The notes below the pieces were generated by a model, which was not told the origin of the DNA, searched no databases, and was given only the letters and a program-made list of their open reading frames with translations. A stretch of DNA of 64,000 nucleotides from Pseudothauera rhizosphaerae. Its GTDB lineage: Bacteria > Pseudomonadota > Gammaproteobacteria > Burkholderiales > Rhodocyclaceae. The stretch lies in the NCBI RefSeq assembly GCF_004801305.1, contig NZ_SSOD01000008.1, positions 124,001 to 188,000 of the forward strand, written 5' to 3'. Of this stretch, positions 49,490 to 59,680 are shown in pieces. Position numbers and translations under genes: made by a program. Every line of letters begins with the position of its first letter. The stretch's first letter is position 1.

Positions 49490-50359
49490 ATGGCGAAGAA
49501 ACTGAAGTTCGACGAGTCGGGCGATTCGGACGATCTCCAGGCGCTGTTCGACAGCATCGCGTCGACACCGGCCAAGCCGACGATCACGGTCGTCGCGCCG
49601 GAGCCTGCCGCCACGGGCGACAACGACGAATTGCAGGCGCTGTTCGACGCCGTTGCCGGCCAGTTCGGCGCCGAAGCGAACGACGCGCCCGCCGCCGCAC
49701 CGGCCGTCCGGGCGGCCGCAGCGCCGGCCGCCGGTGAGGCGAGGGGCGAGCAGAGCCAGGAGGCGGTGTTCAACCGCATTGGCCGGCTGACCCGCCAGGT
49801 GCACGATACGCTGCGCGAACTGGGCTACGACGCCGCGCTGCAGGAAGCGGCTTCGGCGATTCCCGATGCCCGCCAGCGCCTGAACTACATCGCCCAGCTC
49901 ACCGAGCAGGCGGCCAGCCGCGTGCTCAACGCCACCGACATCGCCCGCCCGATCCAGGACAAGGTGGAGGCCGATGCGGCCGCGCTCAAGGCGCGCTGGG
50001 ACAAGCTGTTCGCCAACCAGCTCACCGTGGACGAGTTCAAGGCCCTGAGTGCCGACACGCGCCAGTTCATGGGTACGGCGGCCGACAGCAGCCGCGCCAC
50101 CAGTGCGCAGTTGATGGAAATCATGATGGCGCAGGATTTCCAGGATCTCACCGGCCAGGTCATCAAGAAGGTCGTCGACATGGCGCAGGAACTGGAATCC
50201 CAGTTGCTGCAGGTGCTGCTCGAGGTCACCCCGTCGGATCGGATTCCCGACAAGCACGCGGGCCTGATGAATGGACCGGTGATCTCGGCCGAAGGCCGCG
50301 ACGACGTCGTCACCAGCCAGGAGCAGGTGGACGATCTGCTCGAAAGCCTCGGCTTCTGA
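49490..50359 (+). CDS. cheZ: CheY-P phosphatase CheZ
   Basis: A 289-residue protein. The catalytic Gln lies in MMAQDFQDLTGQVIKKVVDM. The C-terminal CheY-docking peptide is VTSQEQVDDLLESLGF. An N-terminal acidic repeat is notable: DDLQALFDSIA and DELQALFDAVA, about 37 residues apart, resembling the docking peptide of CheZ itself. ATG at 49490 is used with AGGGAGTT upstream. Removes phosphate from CheY. Confidence 0.92.
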   Translation: MAKKLKFDESGDSDDLQALFDSIASTPAKPTITVVAPEPAATGDNDELQALFDAVAGQFGAEANDAPAAAPAVRAAAAPAAGEARGEQSQEAVFNRIGRLTRQVHDTLRELGYDAALQEAASAIPDARQRLNYIAQLTEQAASRVLNATDIARPIQDKVEADAAALKARWDKLFANQLTVDEFKALSADTRQFMGTAADSSRATSAQLMEIMMAQDFQDLTGQVIKKVVDMAQELESQLLQVLLEVTPSDRIPDKHAGLMNGPVISAEGRDDVVTSQEQVDDLLESLGF

Positions 50360-50446
50360 GGCCGGTGGAACGAAACGGCGGCCGGGGGCGATCCGCGGCC
50401 GCAAGGTGCGGTGGAGACCGCGCCGTGAAAGAGGAGCATGAGGATC

Positions 50447-52324
50447 ATGAGTGACTTCGCCGGCATGGAAGAACTGCTGCAGGACTTTCTCGTCGAGGCG
50501 GGCGATCTGCTGTCCGGCGTCGACAACAAGCTCGTGGACCTGGAGCGCGCGCCCGACGACCGCAGCCTCCTCAACGACATCTTCCGCGGCTTTCACACCA
50601 TCAAGGGCGGCGCTGGCTTCCTCAACGCCACCGAACTGGTGACGCTCTGCCACCTCACCGAGAACCTGTTCGACAAGCTGCGCAACGGCGAACTGGAAAT
50701 CACGCCCGAAGCGATGGACGTCATCCTCGCCGCCACCGCCGGGGTGCGCGACATGTTCGGTTTCCTCGAGCAGGGCGTGCAGCCGCAGCCGGCCGATCCG
50801 GCGCTGATCGGCAATCTCAGGCAGGCGCTCGCCGGCGAGCTCGGTGCGGGCGGTGCCGCGGCACCGTCGCCGGTGCCCGCTCCGGCGCCCGTCGTCGCGA
50901 CGCCGGCCGGCAGCGAGCCGGACTGGAATCTCCTGTTCAACGCCGTGACCGGGCTGCCGGTGGCGGTGGAAGCCGCCGCTGCCGCTGCGCCGGCCAGGAG
51001 TTCGGAGGAAGTCATCGAGCACGCCATCGGCCGGCGCGCCACCGACAAGCCGGGCTCCACCGCTCCGGTCGGCCGGCGCGACACCGAGAAGGCCCGCGAC
51101 AACACGATCCGCGTCGATACCGCGCGCCTGGACCAGGTGCTGAACCTCTCCGGCGAGATCGGCCTCACCAAGAACCGCCTCAACGCCCTGCGCAGCGACA
51201 TCCTCAACGGTCTCAACGACACCGAGACCCTGCATGCCCTCGACGTGGCGGTGAGCCAGCTCGACCTGCTGGTCTCCGACCTGCAGAACGCGGTCATGAA
51301 GACCCGCATGCAGCCCATCGGCCGGCTGTTCCAGAAGTACCCGCGCATCGCCCGCGACCTGGCGCGCAACCTTGGCAAGGACGTGGAACTGGTGCTGGCC
51401 GGCGAGGAAACCGAGATCGACAAGACGATGATCGAGGACCTGTCCGACCCGATCATCCACCTCATCCGCAACGCGGTGGACCACGGCGTGGAATCCGCCG
51501 CCGAGCGCCGCGCCTCGGGCAAGCCGGAGAAGTCCATCGTCCGGCTGGAGGCGCGCCAGGAGGGCGACCACATCCTGATCATGGTGGCCGACGACGGCCA
51601 CGGCATGAACGCCGAGAAGCTGCGCGCCAAGGCGGTGGAGAAGGGGCTGATCACCGACGAGGAAGCCAACACCATGGACGAGCGCCAGAGCTACAACCTG
51701 GTGTTCCTCCCCGGTTTCTCCACCGCGGCGCAGGTGTCCGACGTCTCCGGCCGCGGCGTGGGCATGGACGTGGTGCGCACCAACATCCAGAAGCTCAACG
51801 GCTCCATCGAGATCCGCTCCCAGCTCGGCAAGGGCACCACCTTCATCATCAGCCTGCCGCTCACGCTGGCCATCCTGCCGGTGCTGCTGGTGCGCCTGGG
51901 CGAGCAGCCCTTCGCCGTGCCCCTGTCCATGGTGCGCGAGATTCTGCCCATCGAGGCCCAACACATCCAGGAAGTGGGCGGACGGGCCACCATGGTCGTG
52001 CGCGGCGAGGTGCTGCCCATCCTGACGCTGGCGACCATGCTCGGCTGGCCCCAGGAGCGGCCCCCGGAGTATGGCGTGCTGATGCACACCGCGGAACTGT
52101 CCTTCATCCTCGCCATCGACAGCTTCGCCGGGCGCGAGGATGCGGTGATCAAGTCCCTGGACGACTTCCGCCCCAAGGGCGTGGCCGGCGTGACCACGCT
52201 GTCCAACGGCCAGATCGTGCTCATCCTGGACATGAAGGAACTGCTCGGCAACGCCGGCGAGTTCCGCGGCGTGTCGCGCTCCGTGCTGCTGCAGGGCGGT
52301 GCCGCGCTGCCCGCCACCGTCTGA
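50447..52324 (+). CDS. cheA: Chemotaxis histidine kinase CheA
   Basis: A 625-residue kinase. HPt with phospho-His H50 in FRGFHTIKGGAGF; a dimerisation helix pair near IRVDTARLDQVLNLSGEIGL; HATPase motifs HLIRNAVDHGVE (N box), MVADDGHGM (G1) and GRGVGMDVVRTNI (G2); and a C-terminal CheW-like domain (PLSMVREILPIEAQHIQEVG, MVVRGEVLPILTLATMLG). A compact P2 region is Ala-rich with RRATDKPGS. ATG at 50447 is used with GAGGAG at good distance. This is the complete kinase of the cluster, unlike the fusion at 43805. Confidence 0.94.
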   Translation: MSDFAGMEELLQDFLVEAGDLLSGVDNKLVDLERAPDDRSLLNDIFRGFHTIKGGAGFLNATELVTLCHLTENLFDKLRNGELEITPEAMDVILAATAGVRDMFGFLEQGVQPQPADPALIGNLRQALAGELGAGGAAAPSPVPAPAPVVATPAGSEPDWNLLFNAVTGLPVAVEAAAAAAPARSSEEVIEHAIGRRATDKPGSTAPVGRRDTEKARDNTIRVDTARLDQVLNLSGEIGLTKNRLNALRSDILNGLNDTETLHALDVAVSQLDLLVSDLQNAVMKTRMQPIGRLFQKYPRIARDLARNLGKDVELVLAGEETEIDKTMIEDLSDPIIHLIRNAVDHGVESAAERRASGKPEKSIVRLEARQEGDHILIMVADDGHGMNAEKLRAKAVEKGLITDEEANTMDERQSYNLVFLPGFSTAAQVSDVSGRGVGMDVVRTNIQKLNGSIEIRSQLGKGTTFIISLPLTLAILPVLLVRLGEQPFAVPLSMVREILPIEAQHIQEVGGRATMVVRGEVLPILTLATMLGWPQERPPEYGVLMHTAELSFILAIDSFAGREDAVIKSLDDFRPKGVAGVTTLSNGQIVLILDMKELLGNAGEFRGVSRSVLLQGGAALPATV

Positions 52325-52330
52325 GCCAAC

Positions 52331-52351
52331 CCCGCCGTGCGTCACGGCGGG
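52331..52351 (+). terminator. Hairpin after cheA
   Basis: CCCGCCGTG-CGT-CACGGCGGG forms a perfect 9-bp stem five bases after the cheA stop codon. No T run follows, so it may stabilise or process the 3' end rather than terminate alone. Confidence 0.5.
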
Positions 52352-52365
52352 CAACAAATGTCCGC

Positions 52366-52394
52366 TTGTTCCGCTCCACCCCCTTACCTAGGAT
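52366..52394 (+). promoter_or_regulatory. Sigma-70-like promoter ahead of DUF3135 gene
   Basis: TTGTTC (52366-52371), 17 bp and TAGGAT (52389-52394). It lies 42 bp before the GTG start of the next gene. Confidence 0.5.
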
Positions 52395-52435
52395 GAAATA
52401 CGGGGTCGTCCCATTGCGCCCCGTGAGGGGGCAAG

Positions 52436-52756
52436 GTGGCGGAATTCGATTTCGATCATTGGCGCAGGCTCGCCGAACGCAATCCGGAAGCCTTCTTCCG
52501 CGCGCGCTCCAGCGCCATCGAGCGCTTCATCGATGCGCACGAGGCCGAGGACGCCCGGCGCCTGCGCGAGATGCAGGGCTACATCGACTGTGCGCGCCTC
52601 GCCGCGGGCACGCCGCTGAATGCGCTGCGCACCATCTCCCGGATGATGGAAGAGCACCTGACCGCGCTGCACGAGCAGGGCGCGGCGTTGCGTGAGGCCA
52701 CGGCGCAACTGGACGCCGCCATGGCCCATCTGGACCGGCTGGAACGAATTCTCTGA
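52436..52756 (+). CDS. DUF3135 family protein
   Basis: A 106-residue helical protein starting AEFDFDHWRRLAERNPEAFF and RARSSAIERFIDAHEAEDAR, matching DUF3135. A second helix pair (RTISRMMEEHLTALHEQGAA) follows. GTG at 52436-52438 with GAGGGGGCAAG upstream is used. Family function unknown. It has its own promoter and is convergent with transaldolase. Confidence 0.78.
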   Translation: MAEFDFDHWRRLAERNPEAFFRARSSAIERFIDAHEAEDARRLREMQGYIDCARLAAGTPLNALRTISRMMEEHLTALHEQGAALREATAQLDAAMAHLDRLERIL

Positions 52757-52778
52757 GGGCTACCCGAGGCCGGCGCGT

Positions 52779-53855
52779 TCAGGCGGTGAGTTCCAGCAGT
52801 TTGGTGAAGGCGTCCTCGAACTGCTTCAGGCCTTCGGCCTGCAGCGTCTCGCCGGCCACCGTCATGTCGATGCCCAGTTCCGCCAGGGCGGCCAGGCAAT
52901 CCGTGGCCGCATCGGTATCCCGTTCCAGCGTCGCAGCGACCTTGCCGTGGTCGATCAGGGCGGCCAGCGTGGCGTCCGGCAGTGTGTTGACCGTTTCCGC
53001 GCCGATCAGCGGTTCCACGTAGAGCAGGTCGCTGTAGGCGGGATTCTTGGTGCCGGTGCTGGCCCACAGCATGTGCTGCGGGCGCGCGCCGGCGGCGCGC
53101 AGCGCGGCGAAGGTACTACCATGGAAGCGTTCCCTGTAGCGCTGGTAGGCGGTCTTGGCGAGTGCCACGGCGCTTCTGCCGAGCCAGGCTCGCCCCGCTT
53201 CGCCCAGGGCCTCAAGCTGCTTGTCCACCAGCGTGTCCACCCGGCTCAGGAACAGGCTCGCCACCGACACCACCCGGCGCAGGTCGCCGCCCGCTACGCG
53301 CAGACGCTCCAGGCCGCGCAGGTAGGCCGCGGCCACGGCGTCCACGTGGGCCAGTGAGAACATCAGCGTGACGTTGACGCTGACCCCGGCGGCGACCAGG
53401 TCCTCGATGGCACCCAGTCCGGCCGGCGTGGCCGGCACCTTGATCAGCAGGTTGTCGCGGCCGACCGCCGCGCGCAGGCGCAGCCCGGCGGCCAGCGTGC
53501 CGGCGCGGTCGTGGGCCAGCGCGGGCGAGACTTCCAGGCTGACGTAGCCCATGTCGCCGCCGCTCGCCTCCCAGGTCGGGCGCAGCAGGTCGCAGGCGGC
53601 CTGCACGTCCGGGATCACCAGCGCCTCGTAGCGCGCTTCCGCACTCAGCGGCCGGGCCTTGAGCGCGGCGAGATCGGCTTCGTAATAGCGTCCGTCGGCG
53701 ATGGCCTTGTGGAAGATCGCGGGATTGGTGGTGATGCCGCTGACGCCGTCCTCGTCGATGAAGCGGGTCAGGTGGCCGTCGCGGATCAGGGTGCGGGAGA
53801 GGTTGTCGAGCCAGATCTGCTGGCCGAGGGCGCGGACTTGAAGCAGGCGGTTCAT
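52779..53855 (-). CDS. tal: Transaldolase
   Basis: A 358-residue enzyme of the pentose phosphate pathway, moving dihydroxyacetone units between sugar phosphates. Schiff-base Lys in LLIKVPATPAGLGAIEDL; early IWLDNLSRTLIRDGHLTRFI and DEDGVSGITTNPAIFHKAIA are conserved; WASTGTKNPAYSDLLYVEPL follows. Length fits the long transaldolase type of actinobacteria and many betaproteobacteria (about 360). ATG at 53853-53855. Confidence 0.95.
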   Translation of the reverse strand: MNRLLQVRALGQQIWLDNLSRTLIRDGHLTRFIDEDGVSGITTNPAIFHKAIADGRYYEADLAALKARPLSAEARYEALVIPDVQAACDLLRPTWEASGGDMGYVSLEVSPALAHDRAGTLAAGLRLRAAVGRDNLLIKVPATPAGLGAIEDLVAAGVSVNVTLMFSLAHVDAVAAAYLRGLERLRVAGGDLRRVVSVASLFLSRVDTLVDKQLEALGEAGRAWLGRSAVALAKTAYQRYRERFHGSTFAALRAAGARPQHMLWASTGTKNPAYSDLLYVEPLIGAETVNTLPDATLAALIDHGKVAATLERDTDAATDCLAALAELGIDMTVAGETLQAEGLKQFEDAFTKLLELTA

Positions 53856-53896
53856 CGAAGCTCTTGGGGTGCGGTGGTCGTGGGCGGACCATTGTG

Positions 53897-54649
53897 CTAC
53901 GAATCGATGACACCCGAAAGACTGCGCTGCAGGGCCTCGCGCCAGCCGAGGGCATCGACTGCCTGCATGAAATCGGTGTCCGGCGCCGTAGCGATGCGGA
54001 CGGGGCTGCCGCTCCAGGGGTGTTCGAAAGTCAGCAGCGTGCATGCCAGTAAAAGGCGATGCACGCCGAACAGGGTCTGGAACAGCCGGTTGTGGCGCCC
54101 CTTGCCAAAGGTGGCGTCGCCGACGATGGGGTGGGAGATGTGCTTGAGGTGGCGGCGCAACTGGTGGCGCCGGCCGGTCTCCGGCACCAGTTCCGCCAGC
54201 GCGTAGCGGCTGGTGGGGTAGCGGTCCACCCGGCAGGGTAGCTCGGCGGTGGCCAGCGTGCGGAAGCGGGTCCGGGCCGGGCGGGGCGTGCCGGCGATGC
54301 CTGCGGGCAGGTGCTCGGCCTCGTCGTGGCGCCGGCTCAGGGGATGGTCGATCAGCCCTTCGGCCGGCGGGTGGCCGCGTACCACCGCCACGTAGCGCTT
54401 GCCGACCGCGCCCGCCTCGAAGGCGCCGGACAGCCGCGCCAGGGTCTCCCGATCGAGGGCGAACAGCAGCACGCCGGAGGTGCCCTTGTCCAGGCGGTGC
54501 ACCGGAAACACATGGCGGCCGAGCTGGTCGCGCAGCAACTGCACGGCAAAGCGCGTCTCGCGGGCATCGAGGGCGGAGCGGTGGACCAGCAGGCCGGCGG
54601 GCTTGTGGATGGCGACCAGGTGGTCGTCCCGGTGGAGCAGGGCGAGCAT
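53897..54649 (-). CDS. truC: tRNA pseudouridine synthase TruC-like
   Basis: A 250-residue RluA-family synthase. The catalytic Asp is in [17 protein letters not shown]. The block [20 protein letters not shown] and [15 protein letters not shown] matches TruC (position 65 of tRNA). No S4 domain. ATG at 54647-54649. Divergent from rpsT. Confidence 0.88.
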   Translation of the reverse strand: MLALLHRDDHLVAIHKPAGLLVHRSALDARETRFAVQLLRDQLGRHVFPVHRLDKGTSGVLLFALDRETLARLSGAFEAGAVGKRYVAVVRGHPPAEGLIDHPLSRRHDEAEHLPAGIAGTPRPARTRFRTLATAELPCRVDRYPTSRYALAELVPETGRRHQLRRHLKHISHPIVGDATFGKGRHNRLFQTLFGVHRLLLACTLLTFEHPWSGSPVRIATAPDTDFMQAVDALGWREALQRSLSGVIDS

Positions 54650-54699
54650 GGGCGGAAGGCGGGTGGTGGTGCGGGCATGCCGTGCGCTTCGCTTTGTGC

Positions 54700-54728
54700 T
54701 TGCATGCGGCGCGCCGGGCCGTTAGAAT
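54700..54728 (+). promoter_or_regulatory. Sigma-70 promoter of rpsT
   Basis: TTGCAT (54700-54705), 17 bp and TAGAAT (54723-54728), 38 bp before the rpsT start. Confidence 0.75.
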
Positions 54729-54765
54729 GCCGGTTTTTCCAAACCTGAACAACGGAAGTAAATCC

Positions 54766-55032
54766 ATGGCCAATTCCGCACAAGCCCGCAAGCGTGCCCG
54801 TCAGGCGGTCAAGGCTCGCGCCCAGAACGCCAGCCTGCGCTCGCGTTTGCGTACCGCGATCAAGGCCGTTCGCAAGGCCATCGCGGGTGGCGACAAGGCG
54901 GCGGCTCAGTCTGTGTTCCGCACCTCGACGAGCACCATCGACAGCATTGCCGACAAGAAGATCATCCACAAGAACAAGGCCGCTCGCCACAAGAGCCGCC
55001 TGTCGTCCGCCATCAAGGCGATGGCCGCCTGA
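54766..55032 (+). CDS. rpsT: 30S ribosomal protein S20
   Basis: An 88-residue basic helical protein starting [20 protein letters not shown], ending [20 protein letters not shown]. It matches S20, which binds 16S rRNA. ATG at 54766 has GGAAGTAAAT upstream. Monocistronic, with its own promoter and terminator. Confidence 0.97.
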   Translation: MANSAQARKRARQAVKARAQNASLRSRLRTAIKAVRKAIAGGDKAAAQSVFRTSTSTIDSIADKKIIHKNKAARHKSRLSSAIKAMAA

Positions 55033-55054
55033 TTCGGGCGCCGCGACGGCACGA

Positions 55055-55087
55055 AAAACGGCGACCTTCGGGTCGCCGTTTTCTTTT
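55055..55087 (+). terminator. Intrinsic terminator of rpsT
   Basis: AACGGCGACC-TTCG-GGTCGCCGTT followed by TTCTTTTG. A C(TTCG)G tetraloop stabilises the stem. Confidence 0.92.
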
Positions 55088-55129
55088 GTCCGGGGCGTTC
55101 CGATCCGCGATGCCCCGTGCCGGCCGGGT

Positions 55130-55426
55130 TCAGAGCGCGGTCTGCTCCGGGTCCATCGGTTCCATCTGCAGGTTGTTGTCGTTGGCGAAATTGATCAGGA
55201 ACTTGTAGGCCAGCGGCTCCACGTCGTAGAGGCGGCGATCCACGAGCACCGTCTTGTCGCCCTTGAGGGTGCAGCCGGGGCGCACGTAGGGGGAGTACAT
55301 CATGCGGTGGTCGGCGCCGAAGGCCGACATGATGCCGCACAGGCGGTCCGCCCAGTCGCTCGGGCGGAATTTCTTTCCCTCTCTCGTGACCCCGATGATG
55401 GCGAAGCTTTCGATCTTTTGATTCAT
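55130..55426 (-). CDS. DUF3579 family protein
   Basis: A 98-residue protein starting MNQKIESFAIIGVTREGKKF, with WADRLCGIMSAFGADHRMMY and CTLKGDKTVLVDRRLYDVEP. This matches DUF3579, found in betaproteobacteria beside ribosomal or arginine genes. Function unknown. ATG at 55424-55426. Divergent from argD and convergent with rpsT. Confidence 0.85.
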   Translation of the reverse strand: MNQKIESFAIIGVTREGKKFRPSDWADRLCGIMSAFGADHRMMYSPYVRPGCTLKGDKTVLVDRRLYDVEPLAYKFLINFANDNNLQMEPMDPEQTAL

Positions 55427-55611
55427 GTGTCACGCCGTTCAGGCATCGGGAATCGGGGTGGGCGCAACCTGCGGGTATGCGGCGGCGCCTCGCAAGGAGG
55501 GCGGATTCTAACAGAAAACGTGTTCCGCAATGGCGCCCCGGCCCGCCGGCGGAGGGCCTGCAATATATACAACCTGCCCGGATTCCCTTAACATCTTTCC
55601 TTTGCCAATCC

Positions 55612-55643
55612 CACGGCGGCGTCTGCCGCCGTGTGCGTTTTTG
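55612..55643 (+). terminator. Terminator-like hairpin in the argD leader
   Basis: CACGGCGGC-GTCT-GCCGCCGTG followed by TGCGTTTTTG. It ends 29 bp before the argD start codon, and no plus-strand gene precedes it except rpsT, which already has a terminator. Either a small transcript ends here, or it is an attenuator of argD. Confidence 0.7.
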
Positions 55644-55671
55644 TGCTTCATCGTTCCAGCGGGGGACCTCC

Positions 55672-56844
55672 ATGTCGCATCTGATGAATACCTACGCTAG
55701 GCAGCCGGTGGCCTTCACCCACGGCGAAGGCGCGTGGATCTACGATGAGGCGGGCAGGCGCTACCTGGATGCTCTGTCCGGGATCGCCGTATCCACCCTT
55801 GGCCACAATCACCCGCGCCTGGTCCGCACCATTGCCGAACAGGCCGGCCGCGTGCTGCACACTTCCAACCTCTACTGCATTCCGCTGCAGGAACGGCTCG
55901 CCGACCGTCTGGCCGCGCTCTCGGGCATGGACGAGGTGTTCTTCTGCAATTCCGGCTGCGAGGCCAACGAGGCGGCGATCAAGCTCGCCCGCTTCTACGG
56001 GCACCGCAAGGGCATCGAACTGCCCACCGTGATCGTCATGGAGAACGCCTTCCACGGTCGCACGCTGGCCACGCTGTCGGCCACCGGCAACCGCAAGAGC
56101 CAGGCCGGTTTCGAGCCGCTGGTGAGCGGCTTCGTGCGCGTGCCGTACAAGGACATCGGCGCCATCCGCGCCATTGCCGAGCACAACCACGGCGTGGTCG
56201 CCGTGATGCTGGAGATGATCCAGGGCGAGGGCGGCATCAACGTGGCCGACGAGGATTTCCAGCGCGAACTGCGCGAGGTGTGCGACCAGCACGAGTGGCT
56301 GCTGATCTGCGACGAAGTGCAGTGCGGCGTGGGCCGCACCGGGCACTGGTTCGGCTGGCAGCAGTCCGGCGTGAAGCCCGACGTGATGACGCTGGCCAAG
56401 GGCCTCGGCTCCGGCGTGCCCATCGGCGCCTGCCTGGCTGCCGGCCGTGCGGCCGGGCTGTTCGGACCGGGCAACCACGGCTCCACCTTCGGCGGCAATC
56501 CGCTGGCCTGCGCGGCCGGGCTGACCACGCTGGAGGTGATCGAAAGCGACGGGCTGATGTCCAACGCGTTGAAAGTCGGCGAAACGATCCGCAGCGGCCT
56601 GCGCGAGGCGCTCGCCGGGGTTGACGGTGTCGTGGACATCCGCGGCCGCGGATTGATGATAGGCGTCGAGCTCGACCGCCCCTGCGGCGCGCTGGTGGGC
56701 AAGGCCCTGGAAGCGGGGCTGCTGATCAACGTGACCGCGGAGCGGGTGATCCGCCTGCTGCCGCCGCTGATCCTGAGCGAAGCCGAGGCGCAGACCCTGG
56801 TCGGCCTGCTCGCACCGCTGGTGCGCGACTTCCTCGCCCAATGA
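55672..56844 (+). CDS. argD: Acetylornithine aminotransferase
   Basis: A 390-residue PLP enzyme of arginine synthesis. PLP-binding Lys in LAKGLGSGVPIGACL; NSGCEANEAAIKLAR near residue 95; NAFHGRTLATLSATGN; and LLICDEVQCGVGRTGHWFGW. The FGGNPLACAA block is conserved. ATG at 55672 follows GGGGGACCTCC. The leader carries a terminator-like hairpin. argF follows 16 bp later. Confidence 0.95.
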   Translation: MSHLMNTYARQPVAFTHGEGAWIYDEAGRRYLDALSGIAVSTLGHNHPRLVRTIAEQAGRVLHTSNLYCIPLQERLADRLAALSGMDEVFFCNSGCEANEAAIKLARFYGHRKGIELPTVIVMENAFHGRTLATLSATGNRKSQAGFEPLVSGFVRVPYKDIGAIRAIAEHNHGVVAVMLEMIQGEGGINVADEDFQRELREVCDQHEWLLICDEVQCGVGRTGHWFGWQQSGVKPDVMTLAKGLGSGVPIGACLAAGRAAGLFGPGNHGSTFGGNPLACAAGLTTLEVIESDGLMSNALKVGETIRSGLREALAGVDGVVDIRGRGLMIGVELDRPCGALVGKALEAGLLINVTAERVIRLLPPLILSEAEAQTLVGLLAPLVRDFLAQ

Positions 56845-56860
56845 GCAGAGGTTGGACGCG

Positions 56861-57787
56861 ATGACGGCACTCAAGCACTACCTGCAGTTCAAGGACTTCA
56901 CGCGCGAGGAGTACGACTACCTGTTCGAGCGCACGCGCTGGATCAAGGACAAGTACAAGCGCTACGAGCCCCACCACCCGCTGTTCGACCGCACCCTGGT
57001 GATGATCTTCGAGAAGGCCAGCACGCGCACGCGCCTGTCCTTCGAGGCGGGCATGCACCAGTTGGGCGGCTCGGCCATCTACCTGAACACGCGCGACTCG
57101 CAACTGGGCCGCGGCGAGCCGGTGGAGGACGCGGCGCAGGTAATCTCGCGCATGAGCGACCTGGTGATGATCCGCACCTTCGAGCAGGACATCATCGAGC
57201 GCTTCGCCGCCAATTCGCGCGTGCCGGTCATCAACGGGCTGACCAACGAATACCACCCGTGCCAGATCCTGGCCGACATCTATACCTACATCGAGCACCG
57301 CGGCAGCATTCAGGGCAAGACCGTGGCCTGGGTGGGCGACTCCAACAACATGTGCAACACCTGGCTGCAGGCGGCCGAGGTGCTGGACTTCCACGTCCAC
57401 GTGTCGACTCCGCCGGGCTACGAGGTGGAACCCGAACGCGCCGGCCTGTACGGCACCGGCCACTTCCAGCAGTTCGCCGACCCGCTGGAAGCCTGCAAGG
57501 GCGCCCATCTGGTGACCACCGACGTGTGGACCTCCATGGGCTTCGAGGCCGAGAACGAGGAACGCATGAAGGCCTTCGCCGACTGGTGCGTGGATGCCGA
57601 GATGATGGCGGTGGCCGCAGCCGACGCGCTGTTCATGCACTGCCTGCCCGCCCACCGCGGCGAGGAAGTGACCGCCGAGGTCATCGACGGCCCCCAGTCG
57701 GTGGTGTGGGACGAGGCCGAAAACCGCTTGCACGCGCAGAAGGCCCTGATGGAGTACGTAGTGCTCGGTAGGGTCGAGGAAAAATGA
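56861..57787 (+). CDS. argF: Ornithine carbamoyltransferase
   Basis: A 308-residue enzyme: carbamoyl phosphate site FEKASTRTRLSFEAG, ornithine-side motif HCLPAHRGEE, and NGLTNEYHPCQILADIYTY. It forms citrulline. ATG at 56861 is chosen (upstream TTG is three codons before). In the argD-argF-argG transcript. Confidence 0.96.
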   Translation: MTALKHYLQFKDFTREEYDYLFERTRWIKDKYKRYEPHHPLFDRTLVMIFEKASTRTRLSFEAGMHQLGGSAIYLNTRDSQLGRGEPVEDAAQVISRMSDLVMIRTFEQDIIERFAANSRVPVINGLTNEYHPCQILADIYTYIEHRGSIQGKTVAWVGDSNNMCNTWLQAAEVLDFHVHVSTPPGYEVEPERAGLYGTGHFQQFADPLEACKGAHLVTTDVWTSMGFEAENEERMKAFADWCVDAEMMAVAAADALFMHCLPAHRGEEVTAEVIDGPQSVVWDEAENRLHAQKALMEYVVLGRVEEK

Positions 57788-57793
57788 CATCAC

Positions 57794-57815
57794 GATGCCC
57801 ACGGGCGTGGGCATC
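57794..57815 (+). other. Perfect hairpin between argF and argG
   Basis: GATGCCCACG-GG-CGTGGGCATC, a 10-bp stem with no T run, six bases after the argF stop. Probably a processing or stability element in the arg transcript. Confidence 0.5.
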
Positions 57816-57844
57816 GGCAACACAGCAGGGAACAGGAAAACAGC

Positions 57845-59074
<1,230 letters not shown>

Positions 59075-59098
59075 ACGGGGGCCGAGGCGAGCTGAAAA

Positions 59099-59329
59099 AT
59101 GGAAAATGAAGTCCTGATCTTCGGGCTGACCGTCGAGGAGTTCTCGTCCATCTCCCTCAAGGTCTGCTTCACCGCCCTGATCCTCTACATGCTGTTCATC
59201 ATCGGCAACTTGGCCAAGGAGTCCAAGGCCGGCAGATACGGCACCGTGTGGATGTTCATCGCCCTGGGGCTGGGCTTCGTCGGCTTCGTCTCCAAGGCCT
59301 TCATCCAGAAAATCATGGGTATCGAATAG
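59099..59329 (+). CDS. DUF2788 family membrane protein
   Basis: A 76-residue protein with two hydrophobic segments ([20 protein letters not shown] and [19 protein letters not shown]), matching DUF2788. ATG at 59099. It lies between argG and ppnP. Unknown function. Confidence 0.85.
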   Translation: MENEVLIFGLTVEEFSSISLKVCFTALILYMLFIIGNLAKESKAGRYGTVWMFIALGLGFVGFVSKAFIQKIMGIE

Positions 59330-59340
59330 GATTCCAGCGC

Positions 59341-59664
59341 ATGAGCATCACCGAGAAGTTCGACGGCGTGGCCGTCACCACCCGGGCCAACGTGTATTTC
59401 GACGGCAAGTGCGTCAGCCACTCCATCGTGCTGGCCGACGGCACGAAGAAGTCGGTGGGCGTGATACTGCCGGCCAGTCTCACCTTCAACACCGGTGCGC
59501 CGGAGATCATGGAAGGCGTGGCCGGAAGCTGCCGCGTGCGCCTGAAGGGCGAGAGCGAGTGGAAGACCTACGGCGCCGGGGAATCCTTCACGGTGCCGGG
59601 CAACTCGGCCTTCGACATCAAGGTCGCCGGCGAGCCCTACCACTACGTCTGCCATTTCGGCTGA
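59341..59664 (+). CDS. ppnP: Pyrimidine/purine nucleoside phosphorylase PpnP
   Basis: A 107-residue cupin-fold enzyme: [20 protein letters not shown] at the start, then [20 protein letters not shown] and [20 protein letters not shown]. It releases bases from nucleosides using phosphate. ATG at 59341. Confidence 0.93.
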   Translation: MSITEKFDGVAVTTRANVYFDGKCVSHSIVLADGTKKSVGVILPASLTFNTGAPEIMEGVAGSCRVRLKGESEWKTYGAGESFTVPGNSAFDIKVAGEPYHYVCHFG

Positions 59665-59680
59665 GGCAGGGGAGGGCGCC

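Noticed and set aside
48992..52357. Minus-strand frame of over 1100 codons across cheY, cheZ and cheA
   Set aside because: High-GC shadow: it lies opposite three genes with clear catalytic residues and has low-complexity composition.
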